The translations under genes were made by a program, and so were the position numbers. The notes beneath the pieces are model-generated. The model saw only the letters and a list, made by a program, of their open reading frames with translations, did no database searches and was not told the origin of the DNA. Shown here piece after piece: positions 8,013 to 17,740 of a stretch of DNA of 63,863 nt; within the stretch, counting starts at the first letter, position 1, and each line of letters opens with the position of its first letter. Source of the stretch: Pseudomonadota bacterium (GTDB lineage Bacteria > Pseudomonadota > Gammaproteobacteria > Burkholderiales > JABEVD01). The stretch lies in contig JAKBJU010000014.1 in the NCBI GenBank assembly GCA_021835845.1, positions 1-63,863 on the forward strand, given 5' to 3'.

Positions 8013-9718
8013 GCCGATTCCCTGGCCTGTATCAGTTCGACGAAGGCATCCTCCATGCTCGGATTCTCGGACTTTGCGCCGGCCTTGATTTCGGCGGGCG
8101 TGCCTATCTTCAATATTTCGCCCGATGCCATGATGGCGAGGCGGTCGCAGTATTCCGCTTCTTCCATGAAATGGGTCGTCACCATGACGGTGACCCCCCG
8201 GACGGCAAGTTCGTTGATGCGTCGCCAGAACTCGCGGCGGGCAAGCGGGTCAACGCCCGAAGTCGGCTCGTCCAGGAAAAGGATATCCGGTTGGTGCATC
8301 AGGGCGCATGCGAGCGCAAGCCGCTGCTTGTAGCCAAGAGAGAGATCCCCGCTGACAGTATCCTTGACCTCGGACAGCGAGAATTCAGCCATGGCCCACT
8401 GGATCCTTTCCGTTCCGGTTTTTCCGGAAAGGCCATATGCGGCCCCGAAGAAGCGCAGGTTTTCGAGGGCGCTGAGGTTGCCGTAGAGCGAGAATTTCTG
8501 GGACATGTAGCCGATTTTCGCCCGTGCTTTCGAGGCGGCATGCCTCAGATCCACTCCGGCTACGCGCAGCTTTCCGCCTGAAGGGGGAAGCAGGCCGCAC
8601 AGCATCCTGAAAGTTGTCGATTTGCCTGCGCCATTTGCCCCGAGCAATCCGAAAACTTCTCCCTGGGATACCGAGAAACTGACATTTTTCACCGCATAAA
8701 AATCCCCGAAGCGCCTTTGCAGGTTCTCCAGTTCGATCACCGTGCCTGTCATTGCGGAAACGGGTTTGCCTTGCGTGATAGCATGAACCGGGGATGCCGG
8801 GCCTTTCAGCAGGGTGACGAAGCTGTCCTCGAATCTCGGGAGAAGCGGCGAAATTTGCATGTCGGGACGGGAGGCCGGAGGCGACTGGCTTTCCATCACG
8901 ACGCGGACATGATCTCCGTGGATCAGCGCATCGATCACTCCGGGCGCTCTCGAAAGGGTTGCCTGAAGGCTTCGCTTCGAGAGTGAATCTGATTTCACCG
9001 CAAAAACGCGCCCGTTCATCGGTACTCTCAGGGACTCTGGCGTGCCTTTCGCAAGCAATCTGCCTTCATGGAGCAGGATCACCTCGTCGCAGTTTTCCGC
9101 TTCGTCAAGGTAGGCCGTGCTGAGCAGCACGCTCGTTCCCCGCTCCTTCACCAGACGATACACGATGCTCCAGAGTTCCCGCCTCGATACCGGATCCACA
9201 CCCACGGTGGGCTCGTCGAGCAGCAGCAGGGAGGGTTGCCTTACCAGAGCGCAGGCGAGACCGAGTTTCTGCTTCATCCCGCCGGAAAGTTTTCCTGCCA
9301 GCCTTTTCCTGAAGGGATCGAGGCCTGCCATGCCGAGCAGTTCTTCGTGTCTTGCGGGGCGGTCTTCAATGGGGACACCCTGGAGATCGGAATACAGGTC
9401 GAGGTTTTCCTGAACCGAGAGATCCTCGTATAGCCCGAATCTTTGGGGCATGTAGCCGATGCTGCTCTGCACTTCGAGAGATTGCCGGGTGGCATCGAGG
9501 CCCGCGACCCTGATCGATCCCGAGTCGGGAATCAGGAGGCCTGCGGCGAGCCGCATCAGGGTCGATTTTCCCGCAGCGTCGGGGCCGATGAGTCCCGTGA
9601 CGATGCCGTGCCTCACCCCGAAGCTGACATCATCCAGGGCGGTTGTCCTGCGCCCTCCTGCCAGAAAAGTCTTGGAAAGGCTAGAGGCTTCGAGCGCGGG
9701 GGTCAGGGTTTCCTGCAA
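8009..9718 (-). CDS. ABC transporter ATPase with two nucleotide-binding domains (YbhF-like)
   Basis: About 569 residues with two complete ABC domains in one chain. Domain 1 has Walker A GPDAAGKST, signature LSGGMKQKLG and Walker B LLLLDEPTVGVDP. Domain 2 has Walker A GANGAGKST, a variant signature (LSLGYKQRLA) and Walker B ILFLDEPTSGVDP. This is the arrangement of YbhF, which energises an ABC-2 exporter with two permeases and a HlyD-type adaptor, as found here. No ATG precedes the first domain in a sensible position; I favour a TTG start at 9718, inside the end of the adaptor gene, with AAGG upstream. The open frame runs further 5' but there it only overlaps the adaptor gene. Domain 1 with a normal signature and domain 2 with a variant one may not be functionally equivalent. 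Confidence 0.9.
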   Translation of the reverse strand: MQETLTPALEASSLSKTFLAGGRRTTALDDVSFGVRHGIVTGLIGPDAAGKSTLMRLAAGLLIPDSGSIRVAGLDATRQSLEVQSSIGYMPQRFGLYEDLSVQENLDLYSDLQGVPIEDRPARHEELLGMAGLDPFRKRLAGKLSGGMKQKLGLACALVRQPSLLLLDEPTVGVDPVSRRELWSIVYRLVKERGTSVLLSTAYLDEAENCDEVILLHEGRLLAKGTPESLRVPMNGRVFAVKSDSLSKRSLQATLSRAPGVIDALIHGDHVRVVMESQSPPASRPDMQISPLLPRFEDSFVTLLKGPASPVHAITQGKPVSAMTGTVIELENLQRRFGDFYAVKNVSFSVSQGEVFGLLGANGAGKSTTFRMLCGLLPPSGGKLRVAGVDLRHAASKARAKIGYMSQKFSLYGNLSALENLRFFGAAYGLSGKTGTERIQWAMAEFSLSEVKDTVSGDLSLGYKQRLALACALMHQPDILFLDEPTSGVDPLARREFWRRINELAVRGVTVMVTTHFMEEAEYCDRLAIMASGEILKIGTPAEIKAGAKSENPSMEDAFVELIQARESA

Positions 9719-10725
9719 GGGGCCGCCTTGATCGGATCGAGCAGGGAAATGGTCACTGTGGCCGGCATCCCGAGGCGCAATTCGTTCCTTGGATTGCACA
9801 CGAATATTCTGACCTGATAGGAAAGGCTGGTCCTGAGTTCCGCAGTTTCCACGGACTTGGGCGTGAATTCCGCGCTCGGCGAGATATAGCCGATCCAGCC
9901 ACGGTACTCCCTGCCCGCATAGCTGTCGGTTTCGACTTTCGCGGCCATGCCTAATTTCAGCTTGCCCAGGTCGGATTCCGGCACATAGGCTCTCACCCAT
10001 ACCGGGTCGGTCAATGCCAGCGTATAGACCGGCTTCTCCGGGGAGGTCATGTCGCCCGGCTCCTGTATCCTGTCGCGGATGATGCCGTCTGATGGCGCGT
10101 AAAGACTGGCATCCTCGAGGTCGATGGTCGCGAGAGAAAGCCCCGCCTGGTCGGCTTTCAGCGCGGCTTTTGCGGATTCGATGTCTTCCCTGCGCGGACC
10201 TTTCACGGCAAGCCGCAACACTTCTTCTGCCGCCTTTGATCTGGCTTCGGCGGCTTCCGCAGCCGCCCTGGCATTGTCGGCCTGCTGATCGGAGACGAAA
10301 TGGCGGGATGCGAGATCTTTCAGTCTGAGGTAGCTGCGTTCGGCATTAGCTGCATCGATTCTGGCAGCATCAAGCTCGGCTCTCGCCTTGCCGATTTCCT
10401 CCGGGCGGCTTCCGGATTCGAGGCGCTCCACGATCTGCTGCTGGGCGGAAAATTCGGCCTTTCTGAGTTCGACATTCGCTTTCAGCCTGTCCGTGTCCAG
10501 CATGGCAAGGAGCTCTCCCTTCTTCACCGCATCGCCTTCCCTGGCGAGCATCTTTGCGATGCGCTCGGAACCCTTGAAGGCGACCTGCACCTGCCTGATG
10601 TCGACATTGCCGTAAAGGGTCAGCTTGCCGGGTGCCGCCCTGTCCTCGCGCGAATGTTGCCAGGCGAGGACTACCCCTATGAAAATTGCGACGGACAGGA
10701 TGGGCAGCAGTATTTTTTTCTTCAT
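9703..10725 (-). CDS. HlyD/YbhG-family periplasmic adaptor of the ABC exporter
   Basis: A 340-residue membrane fusion protein. The chosen start (MKKKILLPILSVAIFIGVVLAW) gives one N-terminal membrane anchor. The periplasmic part has a barrel-sandwich half (YGNVDIRQVQVAFKGSERIAKMLAREGDAVKKGELLA), a long coiled-coil hairpin with Ala-rich heptads (about residues 85-190) and the returning half (LYAPSDGIIRDRIQEPGDMTS), then the beta-barrel domain. Length and order match YbhG. It is the first gene of the four-gene exporter and overlaps the ATPase start. The ribosome site is weak, so a start slightly further upstream is possible. It bridges the inner-membrane transporter and probably an outer-membrane TolC-type channel encoded elsewhere. 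Confidence 0.9.
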   Translation of the reverse strand: MKKKILLPILSVAIFIGVVLAWQHSREDRAAPGKLTLYGNVDIRQVQVAFKGSERIAKMLAREGDAVKKGELLAMLDTDRLKANVELRKAEFSAQQQIVERLESGSRPEEIGKARAELDAARIDAANAERSYLRLKDLASRHFVSDQQADNARAAAEAAEARSKAAEEVLRLAVKGPRREDIESAKAALKADQAGLSLATIDLEDASLYAPSDGIIRDRIQEPGDMTSPEKPVYTLALTDPVWVRAYVPESDLGKLKLGMAAKVETDSYAGREYRGWIGYISPSAEFTPKSVETAELRTSLSYQVRIFVCNPRNELRLGMPATVTISLLDPIKAAPCRKP

Positions 10726-10827
10726 GGATCGGTCGGTCGTAAAGGCATGCCCATAATCATAGGAGTCCGCAGGCAATGGCGCAACCATGCCGTTGTCTTT
10801 TGGAAAAGCCTGTGCCAATATGGGCCG

Positions 10828-12129
10828 ATGACACTGCCCGAAGACTACAGCCTGCGCTGCGAACTCAACGACGAAGTCCATACGCACCAGTATGAAAAGC
10901 TGGTGCCGCCGGAGCGGGTTTCCTTCATCGTGTTGCTCGTCGGCGAGGAGGAGAGGGCGAACGAGTGGCGGCATCTTGGCGCATTGTGCGGAATATTCGG
11001 GCAGACGCTCTCCGACCAGGAATCGAAGAACCTGCATCTGGATATGGGCGCTTTCCGGCTGAAGGTGGAGAGGCATCAGGAATTCACCCGCTATACCTTC
11101 GTGAAGCAGGGACAGTTCGGCAATCCTTTTTCGGAACCCGTGACCCATCATGTTCCGGAGGGCTGGCTTGCGGCTATTCCCGGGAAGACCCTGGTTGCCG
11201 CGCATATCGGCGTGATGCGTGGCGATCCGCTCGATGCGCCGCCTCCGCTTGCTGAAATCGCGGCTTATTTCGAAACCGATACCCTGGCGGGCTCCAGGGC
11301 AGGCAGCAGCTCGAGTCTCGTGTTCACGGATTTTCGCATCGGGAAGGATGGGTTCAGCCGCTTCCTGGTGATCGCCAACAGCATGCTGCCCACCCAGAAC
11401 GGCAGGCTGCTGCTGCGCCTGCTGGATGTCGAAACCTACCGCATGCTCGCCCTCATGGCTTTGCCGGAAGCGCGCAGGCTGATATCGAAAATCCCCGCCA
11501 TGGATGCCGAATTGACCGGAATCACCGGCGCCATTTCCCATGGCGGCGGGAAGAACGACGAGGCCCTGCTCGAAGACATTTCCCAATTCGCGGATCGGCT
11601 GGAGGGGATGATTTCATCCACCTACTACCGCTTTGCCGCGACGCGCGCCTATTTCGGGGTGGTCGCGAACAGGCTTGCCGAATTGCGCGAGAGCCCTCTG
11701 GAAGGCATTCCCACTTTCGGGGGATTCCTCAACAGGCGGCTGGAGCCCGCAAGAAACACCTGCGAGTCTGCCGAAAGATGGCTGGATCTGCTTTCGAGCC
11801 GCATCAGCCAGGCGAGCCAGCTGCTGCGCACTAGGATAGACGTCAGGCGGGAAGCGCAGAATCAGGATCTGCTCGCCGCAATGAACCGCAGGTTCCATCT
11901 CCAGCTTCGCCTGCAGCAGACGGTGGGGAGGCTGACCATTGCCGTTTTCACTTACTATTCGGTCGACTTGATCGGCTATGTCGTGGATGCCCTGGTAGGG
12001 CGGTTTCACTGGAGTCTGGATACTGTCCTGATCAAGGCGGTATCCATTCCCTTCGTTGCCCTGGTCGCCTATTTCCTGGTCGGCAGGAAGGTCAGGCATG
12101 CGCTCGTCAATTCGGAGTCCTTGAATTAG
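10828..12129 (+). CDS. DUF3422-family membrane-anchored protein
   Basis: A 433-residue protein with the DUF3422 pattern found mainly in alpha- and betaproteobacteria: an N-terminal ELNDEVHTHQYEKLVPPERVS block, a middle domain with long amphipathic helices, and two C-terminal membrane spans (near residues 360-390 and 400-420) ending with a basic cytosolic tail. No enzymatic motif is visible and the function of the family is unknown to me. The ATG at 10828 was chosen because the protein then begins right at the conserved domain; the open frame extends much further upstream but only as an antisense shadow of the HlyD gene. It diverges from the exporter operon and converges on the ABC-F gene, with a hairpin containing both stop codons in between. 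Confidence 0.82.
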   Translation: MTLPEDYSLRCELNDEVHTHQYEKLVPPERVSFIVLLVGEEERANEWRHLGALCGIFGQTLSDQESKNLHLDMGAFRLKVERHQEFTRYTFVKQGQFGNPFSEPVTHHVPEGWLAAIPGKTLVAAHIGVMRGDPLDAPPPLAEIAAYFETDTLAGSRAGSSSSLVFTDFRIGKDGFSRFLVIANSMLPTQNGRLLLRLLDVETYRMLALMALPEARRLISKIPAMDAELTGITGAISHGGGKNDEALLEDISQFADRLEGMISSTYYRFAATRAYFGVVANRLAELRESPLEGIPTFGGFLNRRLEPARNTCESAERWLDLLSSRISQASQLLRTRIDVRREAQNQDLLAAMNRRFHLQLRLQQTVGRLTIAVFTYYSVDLIGYVVDALVGRFHWSLDTVLIKAVSIPFVALVAYFLVGRKVRHALVNSESLN

Positions 12130-12149
12130 GGCCTGTTAACGGGCCCTAA
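12126..12149. terminator. Convergent hairpin containing both stop codons
   Basis: TTAGGGCC (12126-12133) pairs perfectly with GGCCCTAA (12142-12149) around an eight-base loop. The TAG stop of the DUF3422 gene lies in the left arm and the TAG stop of the convergent ABC-F gene lies in the right arm. There is no T-run, so it could be a weak bidirectional terminator or an RNA 3'-end stabiliser. Confidence 0.55.
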
Positions 12150-13729
12150 GGCTTGAGCAGGTAATCCTCGTAATTGCCGTGATAATCGACGATTCCCGAG
12201 GGGGTCAGTTCGATGATCCGGTTGGCGAGAGACGAGACGAATTCCCTGTCGTGGCTGACGAAAATCAGCGTCCCCTTGAAAAGCTCTAGGGCGAGATTCA
12301 GCGATTCGATCGACTCCATGTCGAGATGGTTGGTGGGCTCGTCCATCACCAGAACATTGGGGCGGGAAAGGATCAGCTTCCCGAAGAGCATTCTGCCCTT
12401 CTCTCCCCCGGAGAGCACCTTGACGCTTTTCTTGGCGTCGTCCCCGGAAAAAAGCAGGCGGCCCAGGGTGCCGCGTATGACCTGATCGTCGTCCCCCGGC
12501 CTCCCCCACTGGCGCATCCAGTCGAAAACGCTCATGTCCTCCTCGAAATCCGCGGAATGATCCTGGGCGAAATAGCCGATTTCGGCCTTTTCCGCCCACC
12601 TGATCTGTCCCGAGTCGGCCTCCAGATCGCCAACGATGGTTCGCAGCAGCGTGGTCTTGCCTATGCCGTTGGGTCCGATTACGGCGATGCGGTCTTCCGC
12701 GTCGACCATCAGGTCGATATTCCGCAGCACGTCTCTGCCATCGAATCCCTTGGAAAGATGCGCAACTTCCAGGGCAAGGCGCTTCAGCGGTTTTTCGAGC
12801 TCGAAGCGGATATAGGGGGAGACGCGGCTGGAAGGCTTGATCTCGTCCAGCTTGATCTTCTCGATCTGGCGTGCGCGCGAAGTCGCCTGCCTCGCCTTGG
12901 AGGCGTTCGCCGAGAACCGGCTGACGAAAGACTGCAGTTCCGCGATCTGCGCCTTTTTCTTGGCGTTGTCGGCGGCCTGGCGTTCCCTGACTTGGGTGGA
13001 GGCGATCATGTAGTCGTCGTAATTGCCGGGATAGATCCTGATCTCGCCGTAATCGAGGTCGGCCATGTGAGTGCAGACGCTGTTCAGGAAGTGGCGGTCA
13101 TGGGAAATGATGATCATGGTGTTGTTGCGCTCGTTGAGCACGCCCTCCAGCCAGCGTATGCTGTTGATGTCGAGGTTGTTTGTGGGCTCGTCGAGCAGCA
13201 TGATTTCGGGATCGGCAAACAGCACCTGGGCGAGCAGCACCCTGAGCTTGAATCCCGGCGCGATTTCCTTCATCAGTCCATAGTGCTGGCCTGTCGGGAT
13301 CCCGACTCCCAGCAGCAGATCGCCCGCCCGCGATTCCGCGGTATAGCCGTCCAGCTCGGCAAAGCGCCCCTCGAGTTCGGCCACCAAGATGCCGTCTTCT
13401 TCGGTCATGTCCGGCAGGGCGTAGATCCTTTCCCGCTCCTGCATGATGTGCCACAATTCCTCGTGTCCCATGATCACGGCATCGATTACCCGGTGCTCCT
13501 CGAATGCGAACTGGTCCTGGCGCAGTTTGCCGAGGCGCTCACCGGTATCGAGCGAGATATTGCCCGAACTGGGTTCGAGGTCGCCGCCGAGAATCTTGAG
13601 AAATGTCGATTTTCCGCAGCCGTTCGCTCCGATGAGCCCGTAGCGGTTGCCGTCGCCGAATTTGACTGAAACATTTTCGAACAGGGGCTTCGCCCCGAAC
13701 TGCATGGTAATATTGGAAGTGGTGAGCAT
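12146..13729 (-). CDS. ybiT: ABC-F family ATPase YbiT
   Basis: A 527-residue soluble ABC-F protein close in size to E. coli YbiT (about 530). ABC-F proteins bind the ribosomal E site and help translation. Two ABC domains are present: Walker [10 protein letters not shown] (near residue 35) with Walker [13 protein letters not shown], then a linker rich in Lys/Arg/Ala ([18 protein letters not shown]), and a second Walker [10 protein letters not shown] with LSGGEKGRM and [12 protein letters not shown]. The start ATG at 13729 ([12 protein letters not shown]) fits the family; the frame runs nine codons further upstream but without support. No resistance-type extended linker is evident. It diverges from gshA and its stop is inside the hairpin shared with the DUF3422 gene. 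Confidence 0.93.
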   Translation of the reverse strand: MLTTSNITMQFGAKPLFENVSVKFGDGNRYGLIGANGCGKSTFLKILGGDLEPSSGNISLDTGERLGKLRQDQFAFEEHRVIDAVIMGHEELWHIMQERERIYALPDMTEEDGILVAELEGRFAELDGYTAESRAGDLLLGVGIPTGQHYGLMKEIAPGFKLRVLLAQVLFADPEIMLLDEPTNNLDINSIRWLEGVLNERNNTMIIISHDRHFLNSVCTHMADLDYGEIRIYPGNYDDYMIASTQVRERQAADNAKKKAQIAELQSFVSRFSANASKARQATSRARQIEKIKLDEIKPSSRVSPYIRFELEKPLKRLALEVAHLSKGFDGRDVLRNIDLMVDAEDRIAVIGPNGIGKTTLLRTIVGDLEADSGQIRWAEKAEIGYFAQDHSADFEEDMSVFDWMRQWGRPGDDDQVIRGTLGRLLFSGDDAKKSVKVLSGGEKGRMLFGKLILSRPNVLVMDEPTNHLDMESIESLNLALELFKGTLIFVSHDREFVSSLANRIIELTPSGIVDYHGNYEDYLLKP

Positions 13730-13797
13730 GGTCGAAGGCGCTTGCAAAACCCGCATTTTAACATCACGGCGCCCGGAAAATTGAAACGGAAGAATAA

Positions 13798-15072
13798 ATG
13801 GTTCCCCATCTGACGACTGCCCTGAGCGGTGCGCTGCTCGAACTCGAAAAACGGATACTCGATGCGATGCCTTCCATCGAGCACTGGCTGAGGAGCGCGT
13901 GGCAGGAGCATTCGACGCCCATCTATGCCTCGGTCGACCTGAGGAACAGTGGCTTCAAGCTCGCCCCTGTCGACACCAATCTTTTCCCGGGAGGGTTCAA
14001 CAACCTGAATCCGGAATTCATGCCGCTATGCGTCCAGGCGATGATGTCCGCCATCGAAAAGATCTGCCCGGATGCGAGGGGAGCGCTGCTCATCCCCGAG
14101 AACCATACCCGCAACCTCTATTACCTGCAGAACGTGGCCGCCATCGCCTACATCCTGCGCCAGTCCGGGATGAACGTGAGGATAGGCACGTTGATTCCGG
14201 AGATCGCCTCTCCCACGGAAATTCCTCTTCCCAACGGGGAAAGCCTGCTGCTCGAACCGGTCAAAAGACAGGGGAATCGCCTCGGGCTCGACGGCTTCGA
14301 TCCTTGCATCGTGCTGCTCAACAACGATCTCTCCGTCGGGATTCCGGATGTCCTGAAAAATATCGAGCAGGCGATTCTCCCGCCCCTTCACGCAGGCTGG
14401 GCGACGCGGCGCAAATCCAACCACTTCTCGGCCTACAACGAGGTGGCGGAAGAATTTTCGAAGCTGATCGGGATCGATCCCTGGCTCATCAATCCCTATT
14501 TCGAAACCTGCGTCAAAGTCGATTTCCATGAAAGGGTAGGGGAGGAGTGCCTGGTCTCCCATGTCGAAGCGATACTCGACAAGACCGCGAAGAAATATGC
14601 CGAATACGGCATCAGGGAGAAGCCTTTCGTCATCGTCAAGGCGGATGCCGGGACCTACGGCATGGGCGTGATGAGCGTCAGGAGCCCCGATGAGGTGAAA
14701 GGGCTCAACAGAAAGCAGCGCAACAAGATGGCGGTCGTCAAGGAAGGCATGCCGGTCAGCCATGTCCTGATCCAGGAAGGCGTGCATACCTTCGAGAGCA
14801 TCAACGAGGCTGTGGCCGAGCCCGTGGTTTACATGATCGACCATTTCGTGGTCGGGGGCTTCTACAGGGTACACACGGGAAGGGGAACGGACGAGAACCT
14901 GAATGCGCCGGGAATGCATTTCGTGCCGCTCGCCTTCGAGACGGCCTGCTCCCTGCCCGACTACAAGGCGAACCCCGATACGATCATGAACCGCTTTTAT
15001 GCCTACGGCGTGGTCGCGCGTCTTGCGCTTCTGGCTGCCGCGATAGAAATCGAAAGGACTGTCCCGGAATGA
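13798..15072 (+). CDS. gshA: Glutamate-cysteine ligase, Acidithiobacillus-type GshA
   Basis: A 424-residue enzyme for the first step of glutathione synthesis (ATP + glutamate + cysteine to gamma-glutamylcysteine). It belongs to the distinct GshA type described from Acidithiobacillus and common in betaproteobacteria, not to the E. coli type. Recognisable blocks are [19 protein letters not shown] near residues 40-60, a central region [10 protein letters not shown], and the [12 protein letters not shown] loop near residue 280, an ATP-binding-like glycine loop. The ribosome site GGAAGA precedes the ATG. Its stop overlaps the gshB start by four bases, so the two enzymes are translationally coupled. 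Confidence 0.93.
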   Translation: MVPHLTTALSGALLELEKRILDAMPSIEHWLRSAWQEHSTPIYASVDLRNSGFKLAPVDTNLFPGGFNNLNPEFMPLCVQAMMSAIEKICPDARGALLIPENHTRNLYYLQNVAAIAYILRQSGMNVRIGTLIPEIASPTEIPLPNGESLLLEPVKRQGNRLGLDGFDPCIVLLNNDLSVGIPDVLKNIEQAILPPLHAGWATRRKSNHFSAYNEVAEEFSKLIGIDPWLINPYFETCVKVDFHERVGEECLVSHVEAILDKTAKKYAEYGIREKPFVIVKADAGTYGMGVMSVRSPDEVKGLNRKQRNKMAVVKEGMPVSHVLIQEGVHTFESINEAVAEPVVYMIDHFVVGGFYRVHTGRGTDENLNAPGMHFVPLAFETACSLPDYKANPDTIMNRFYAYGVVARLALLAAAIEIERTVPE

Positions 15073-16010
15073 GGATCGCCTTCATTCTGGATCCGCTCGA
15101 AGGGATCGATACCCGCAAGGATTCGAGCTTCGCGATGATGCGCGAAGCGTCCGTTCGCGGGCATCAAATCCATGTCCTGCTGATGGGGGACGTCCTCCTG
15201 AAAGAGGGCGTGATTCAAGCAGTTTCCCGCGAAATCAGGCTCACCGGAAAAACCCCCCTGTGGTTCGAGGCGGAAAACCCGCGCACTTGCCCTCTGGCCG
15301 AATTCGATGTGGTCATGATGCGCAAGGATCCCCCCTTCGACATGGAATATTATTATGCCACCCAGCTTCTGGAGCTTGCCGAGCAGGGCGGGGCGAAGGT
15401 AGTCAACAGGCCCGCCGCCCTGCGCAACTGGAACGAAAAGCTTGCCATCGCGAAATTCCCGGAATTCACCCCGCCCACCCTGGTCGCAAAGAGGGAAGAG
15501 GATTTGCGCGAGTTTCTGGCCATGCACCGGGACATCATCCTCAAGCCGCTAGACGGGATGGGGGGAGCCGGCGTTTTCAGGGTAAGGGAAGACGATCCCA
15601 ATATCGGCGTCATCATCGAAACCATGACCGGCTACGGTACAAGAACGGTCATGGCGCAACGTTTCGTTCCTGAAATCGAACAGGGGGACAAGCGCATCCT
15701 GATGGTGGACGGCGTGCCCGCGCCCTACTGCCTTGCCCGCATTCCCAAGAAAGGGGAGACGCGCGGCAATCTCGCCTCAGGCGGCAAGGGCGTCGCCCGG
15801 CCCCTGTCCGGGCGCGATCTGGAAATCGCCCATGCGGTAGGTCCTTCGCTCCGGTCTGCCGGCATAGCCCTTGCAGGGCTCGACGTGATCGGGGATTTTC
15901 TCACCGAGATCAATGTCACGAGCCCCACCTGCATGCAGGAAATCCTGGACCAGACGGGATTTAGCGTGGCGAAGCAGGTGATCGATCTGCTGGAATCCGG
16001 ATGCGCCTGA
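15069..16010 (+). CDS. gshB: Glutathione synthetase
   Basis: A 313-residue ATP-grasp ligase joining gamma-glutamylcysteine and glycine. The N-terminal domain begins [20 protein letters not shown], typical of bacterial GshB. The ATP-grasp core has DIILKPLDGMGGAGVFRV (near residues 156-173), the MVDGVPAPYCLARIP strand and the magnesium-binding end GLDVIGDFLTEINVTSPT. Length matches E. coli GshB (315). It overlaps gshA by four bases and apbE by ten, forming a tight gshA-gshB-apbE run. Confidence 0.96.
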   Translation: MRIAFILDPLEGIDTRKDSSFAMMREASVRGHQIHVLLMGDVLLKEGVIQAVSREIRLTGKTPLWFEAENPRTCPLAEFDVVMMRKDPPFDMEYYYATQLLELAEQGGAKVVNRPAALRNWNEKLAIAKFPEFTPPTLVAKREEDLREFLAMHRDIILKPLDGMGGAGVFRVREDDPNIGVIIETMTGYGTRTVMAQRFVPEIEQGDKRILMVDGVPAPYCLARIPKKGETRGNLASGGKGVARPLSGRDLEIAHAVGPSLRSAGIALAGLDVIGDFLTEINVTSPTCMQEILDQTGFSVAKQVIDLLESGCA

Positions 16011-17023
16011 TTTTCCTGCTGATGCTGCTCGTTTCGGGCTGCACGAGCCACCAGGTCTATCAGCAGCAGCGCTATGTGTTCGGCACGCTGGTCGAAGTGA
16101 GCGTTTACGGCACAAGCAAGTCGAAGGCGGATCAGGCGATCGACGGGGTGATGCGGAAATTCGGGCAGATGCACGAGACGCTGCATGCCTGGAAGCCGAG
16201 CGAGATCACCAAATTGAATCGGGCATTTCTCGAGGGCAAGAAGGGGAAGATCGACCCGGAAACCGCGAAAATCATTCGCGATGCGGCCCGGCTTTCCGAC
16301 CAATCGAAGGGACTTTTCAACCCTGCGATAGGCGGCTTGATCGGGTTGTGGGGATTCCAGAACGACGAATTCAAGCCGGTGCGGCCCGACCCCGGGAAAA
16401 TAGAAGCGCTCGTCTCGGAAAACCCGCAAATGGACGACATCGTGATCGAAGGGGGCGTCGCCTACAGCAAAAATCCTGCCGTCAAGCTCGATCTGGGGGG
16501 ATTCGCCAAGGGATATGCGCTCGACGTCGCTGCGGAAATGCTGCGGAAGGCCGGGGTTGACAATGCGCTGATCAATATCGGCGGCAACATCATGGCACTG
16601 GGCAGCCACGGGAGCCGGCCATGGCATGTCGGCATCAAGAATCCCAGAGGGGCCGGGGCGATCGCGGAACTCGACCTGCATGACGGGGAGGCGATCGGCA
16701 CGTCGGGCGACTACCAGCGCTACTTCATCCTGGCCGGGAAACGCTACTGCCACATCATCGATCCGCGTACCGGCTATCCCGCGCAGGGCGTGGAGGCGGT
16801 TACCGTGCTGATTCCGAAGGGGGAGCATGCCGGCGCGCTTTCGGATGCAGCTTCGAAACCGATCTTCATATCCGGCCCCGCAGGATGGCGCCAGGCTGCC
16901 AAGGAAATGGACGTGGAGGATGCGCTTCTGGTCGATGCCAATGGCAAGATACACATCACGAAGGCATTTTCGAAGCGACTCAGCTTCGAGAAAAAGGATG
17001 CGAATCCGGACGTCGTCGACTGA
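16001..17023 (+). CDS. apbE: ApbE-type FAD:protein FMN transferase (lipoprotein)
   Basis: A 340-residue lipoprotein with signal MRLIFLLMLLVSGC; the lipobox cysteine is residue 14. ApbE attaches FMN to threonines of exported or membrane redox proteins such as Nqr/Rnf subunits, using FAD and magnesium. Family blocks are present: YVFGTLVEVSVYG at the start, LFNPAIGGLIGLWGF, KLDLGGFAKGYALD, NALINIGGNIMALG and the C-terminal GDYQRYF...HIIDPRTGYPA. It overlaps the gshB end by ten bases and is followed 53 bp later by the PTS genes. Its presence between glutathione and PTS genes has no obvious functional logic; its flavoprotein partner is not in the window. Confidence 0.94.
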   Translation: MRLIFLLMLLVSGCTSHQVYQQQRYVFGTLVEVSVYGTSKSKADQAIDGVMRKFGQMHETLHAWKPSEITKLNRAFLEGKKGKIDPETAKIIRDAARLSDQSKGLFNPAIGGLIGLWGFQNDEFKPVRPDPGKIEALVSENPQMDDIVIEGGVAYSKNPAVKLDLGGFAKGYALDVAAEMLRKAGVDNALINIGGNIMALGSHGSRPWHVGIKNPRGAGAIAELDLHDGEAIGTSGDYQRYFILAGKRYCHIIDPRTGYPAQGVEAVTVLIPKGEHAGALSDAASKPIFISGPAGWRQAAKEMDVEDALLVDANGKIHITKAFSKRLSFEKKDANPDVVD

Positions 17024-17076
17024 AGGCGTATCAAGCCGATTCGACTTGGGATAAAATCAAGATTTTCGGGAGGGAT

Positions 17077-17490
17077 ATGGTAGGGATTCTGATCGTGGCC
17101 CACGGCACGCTGGGCGAGAGCCTGATTCACTGCGCAAGCCATGTCATCGGCCAGAGGCCCCCCCTGCTGATGCAGATCGGGATCAGCGTTCACGACGATC
17201 CCCAGGCCATCCTGCCCCAGGCGATCAGGCTCGTCAAGCAGCTCGATCAGGGGGACGGGGTGCTCGTTTTTTCCGACATCTATGGCGCAACGCCGTGCAA
17301 CATCGCATCGAAGCTGGTCATTCCCGGTAAGGTCGAAGGCATCGCCGGAGTCAATCTGCCCATGCTGGTGCGTGCGCTCACCTACCGGAACGAACCCCTG
17401 GAGAAGCTGGTTCAGAAGGCCCTCTCCGGCGGAACCGAAGGCATCGTTCCATTTTCACGGGATTTCCATGATGCAGCAACGGGAAGTTGA
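17077..17490 (+). CDS. PTS EIIA component, mannose family
   Basis: A 137-residue phosphocarrier of the mannose-type EIIA family. The phosphorylated histidine is His9 in VGILIVAHGTLGESL. The DGVLVFSDIYGATPCNIA strand-loop and VNLPMLVRALTYR helix are standard. The ATG at 17077 has GGGAGGG upstream and is preferred over the longer open frame, whose 5' part overlaps apbE. It overlaps ptsH by about twenty bases. No EIIB or EIIC gene is near, so this looks like the permease-less, regulatory PTS common in betaproteobacteria, where phosphorylation reports metabolic state instead of importing sugar. The target of regulation cannot be seen here. Confidence 0.9.
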   Translation: MVGILIVAHGTLGESLIHCASHVIGQRPPLLMQIGISVHDDPQAILPQAIRLVKQLDQGDGVLVFSDIYGATPCNIASKLVIPGKVEGIAGVNLPMLVRALTYRNEPLEKLVQKALSGGTEGIVPFSRDFHDAATGS

Positions 17491-17740
17491 GATCATCAAC
17501 AAGCTGGGGCTGCATGCCCGGGCTTCCGCGAAGCTCTCCCAGCTCGCCGGAAAATACGAGAGCGAAATCTGGCTCGCCCGCAACAACAGGCGCGTCAATG
17601 CCAAAAGCATCATGGGGGTGATGATGCTCGCCGCGACCAGGGGAACCCGGGTCTTGATCGAAGCCAGCGGGCCCGACGAAGCTGAAGCGCTGGACGCCCT
17701 CGCGGCTCTGGTCGCGGATTATTTCGGGGAAGGCGAATGA
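17471..17740 (+). CDS. ptsH: Phosphocarrier HPr
   Basis: About 89 residues. Two adjacent ATG codons (17468 and 17471) could start it; the second places the phospho-histidine at canonical position 15 (KLGLHARASAKL) and the regulatory serine at 46 (NAKSIMGVMML). Both sites are intact, so regulation by an HPr kinase is possible although no hprK is in the window. HPr passes phosphate from PtsI to EIIA. It overlaps the EIIA gene at its start and ptsI at its end (ATGA). Confidence 0.94.
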   Translation: MQQREVEIINKLGLHARASAKLSQLAGKYESEIWLARNNRRVNAKSIMGVMMLAATRGTRVLIEASGPDEAEALDALAALVADYFGEGE

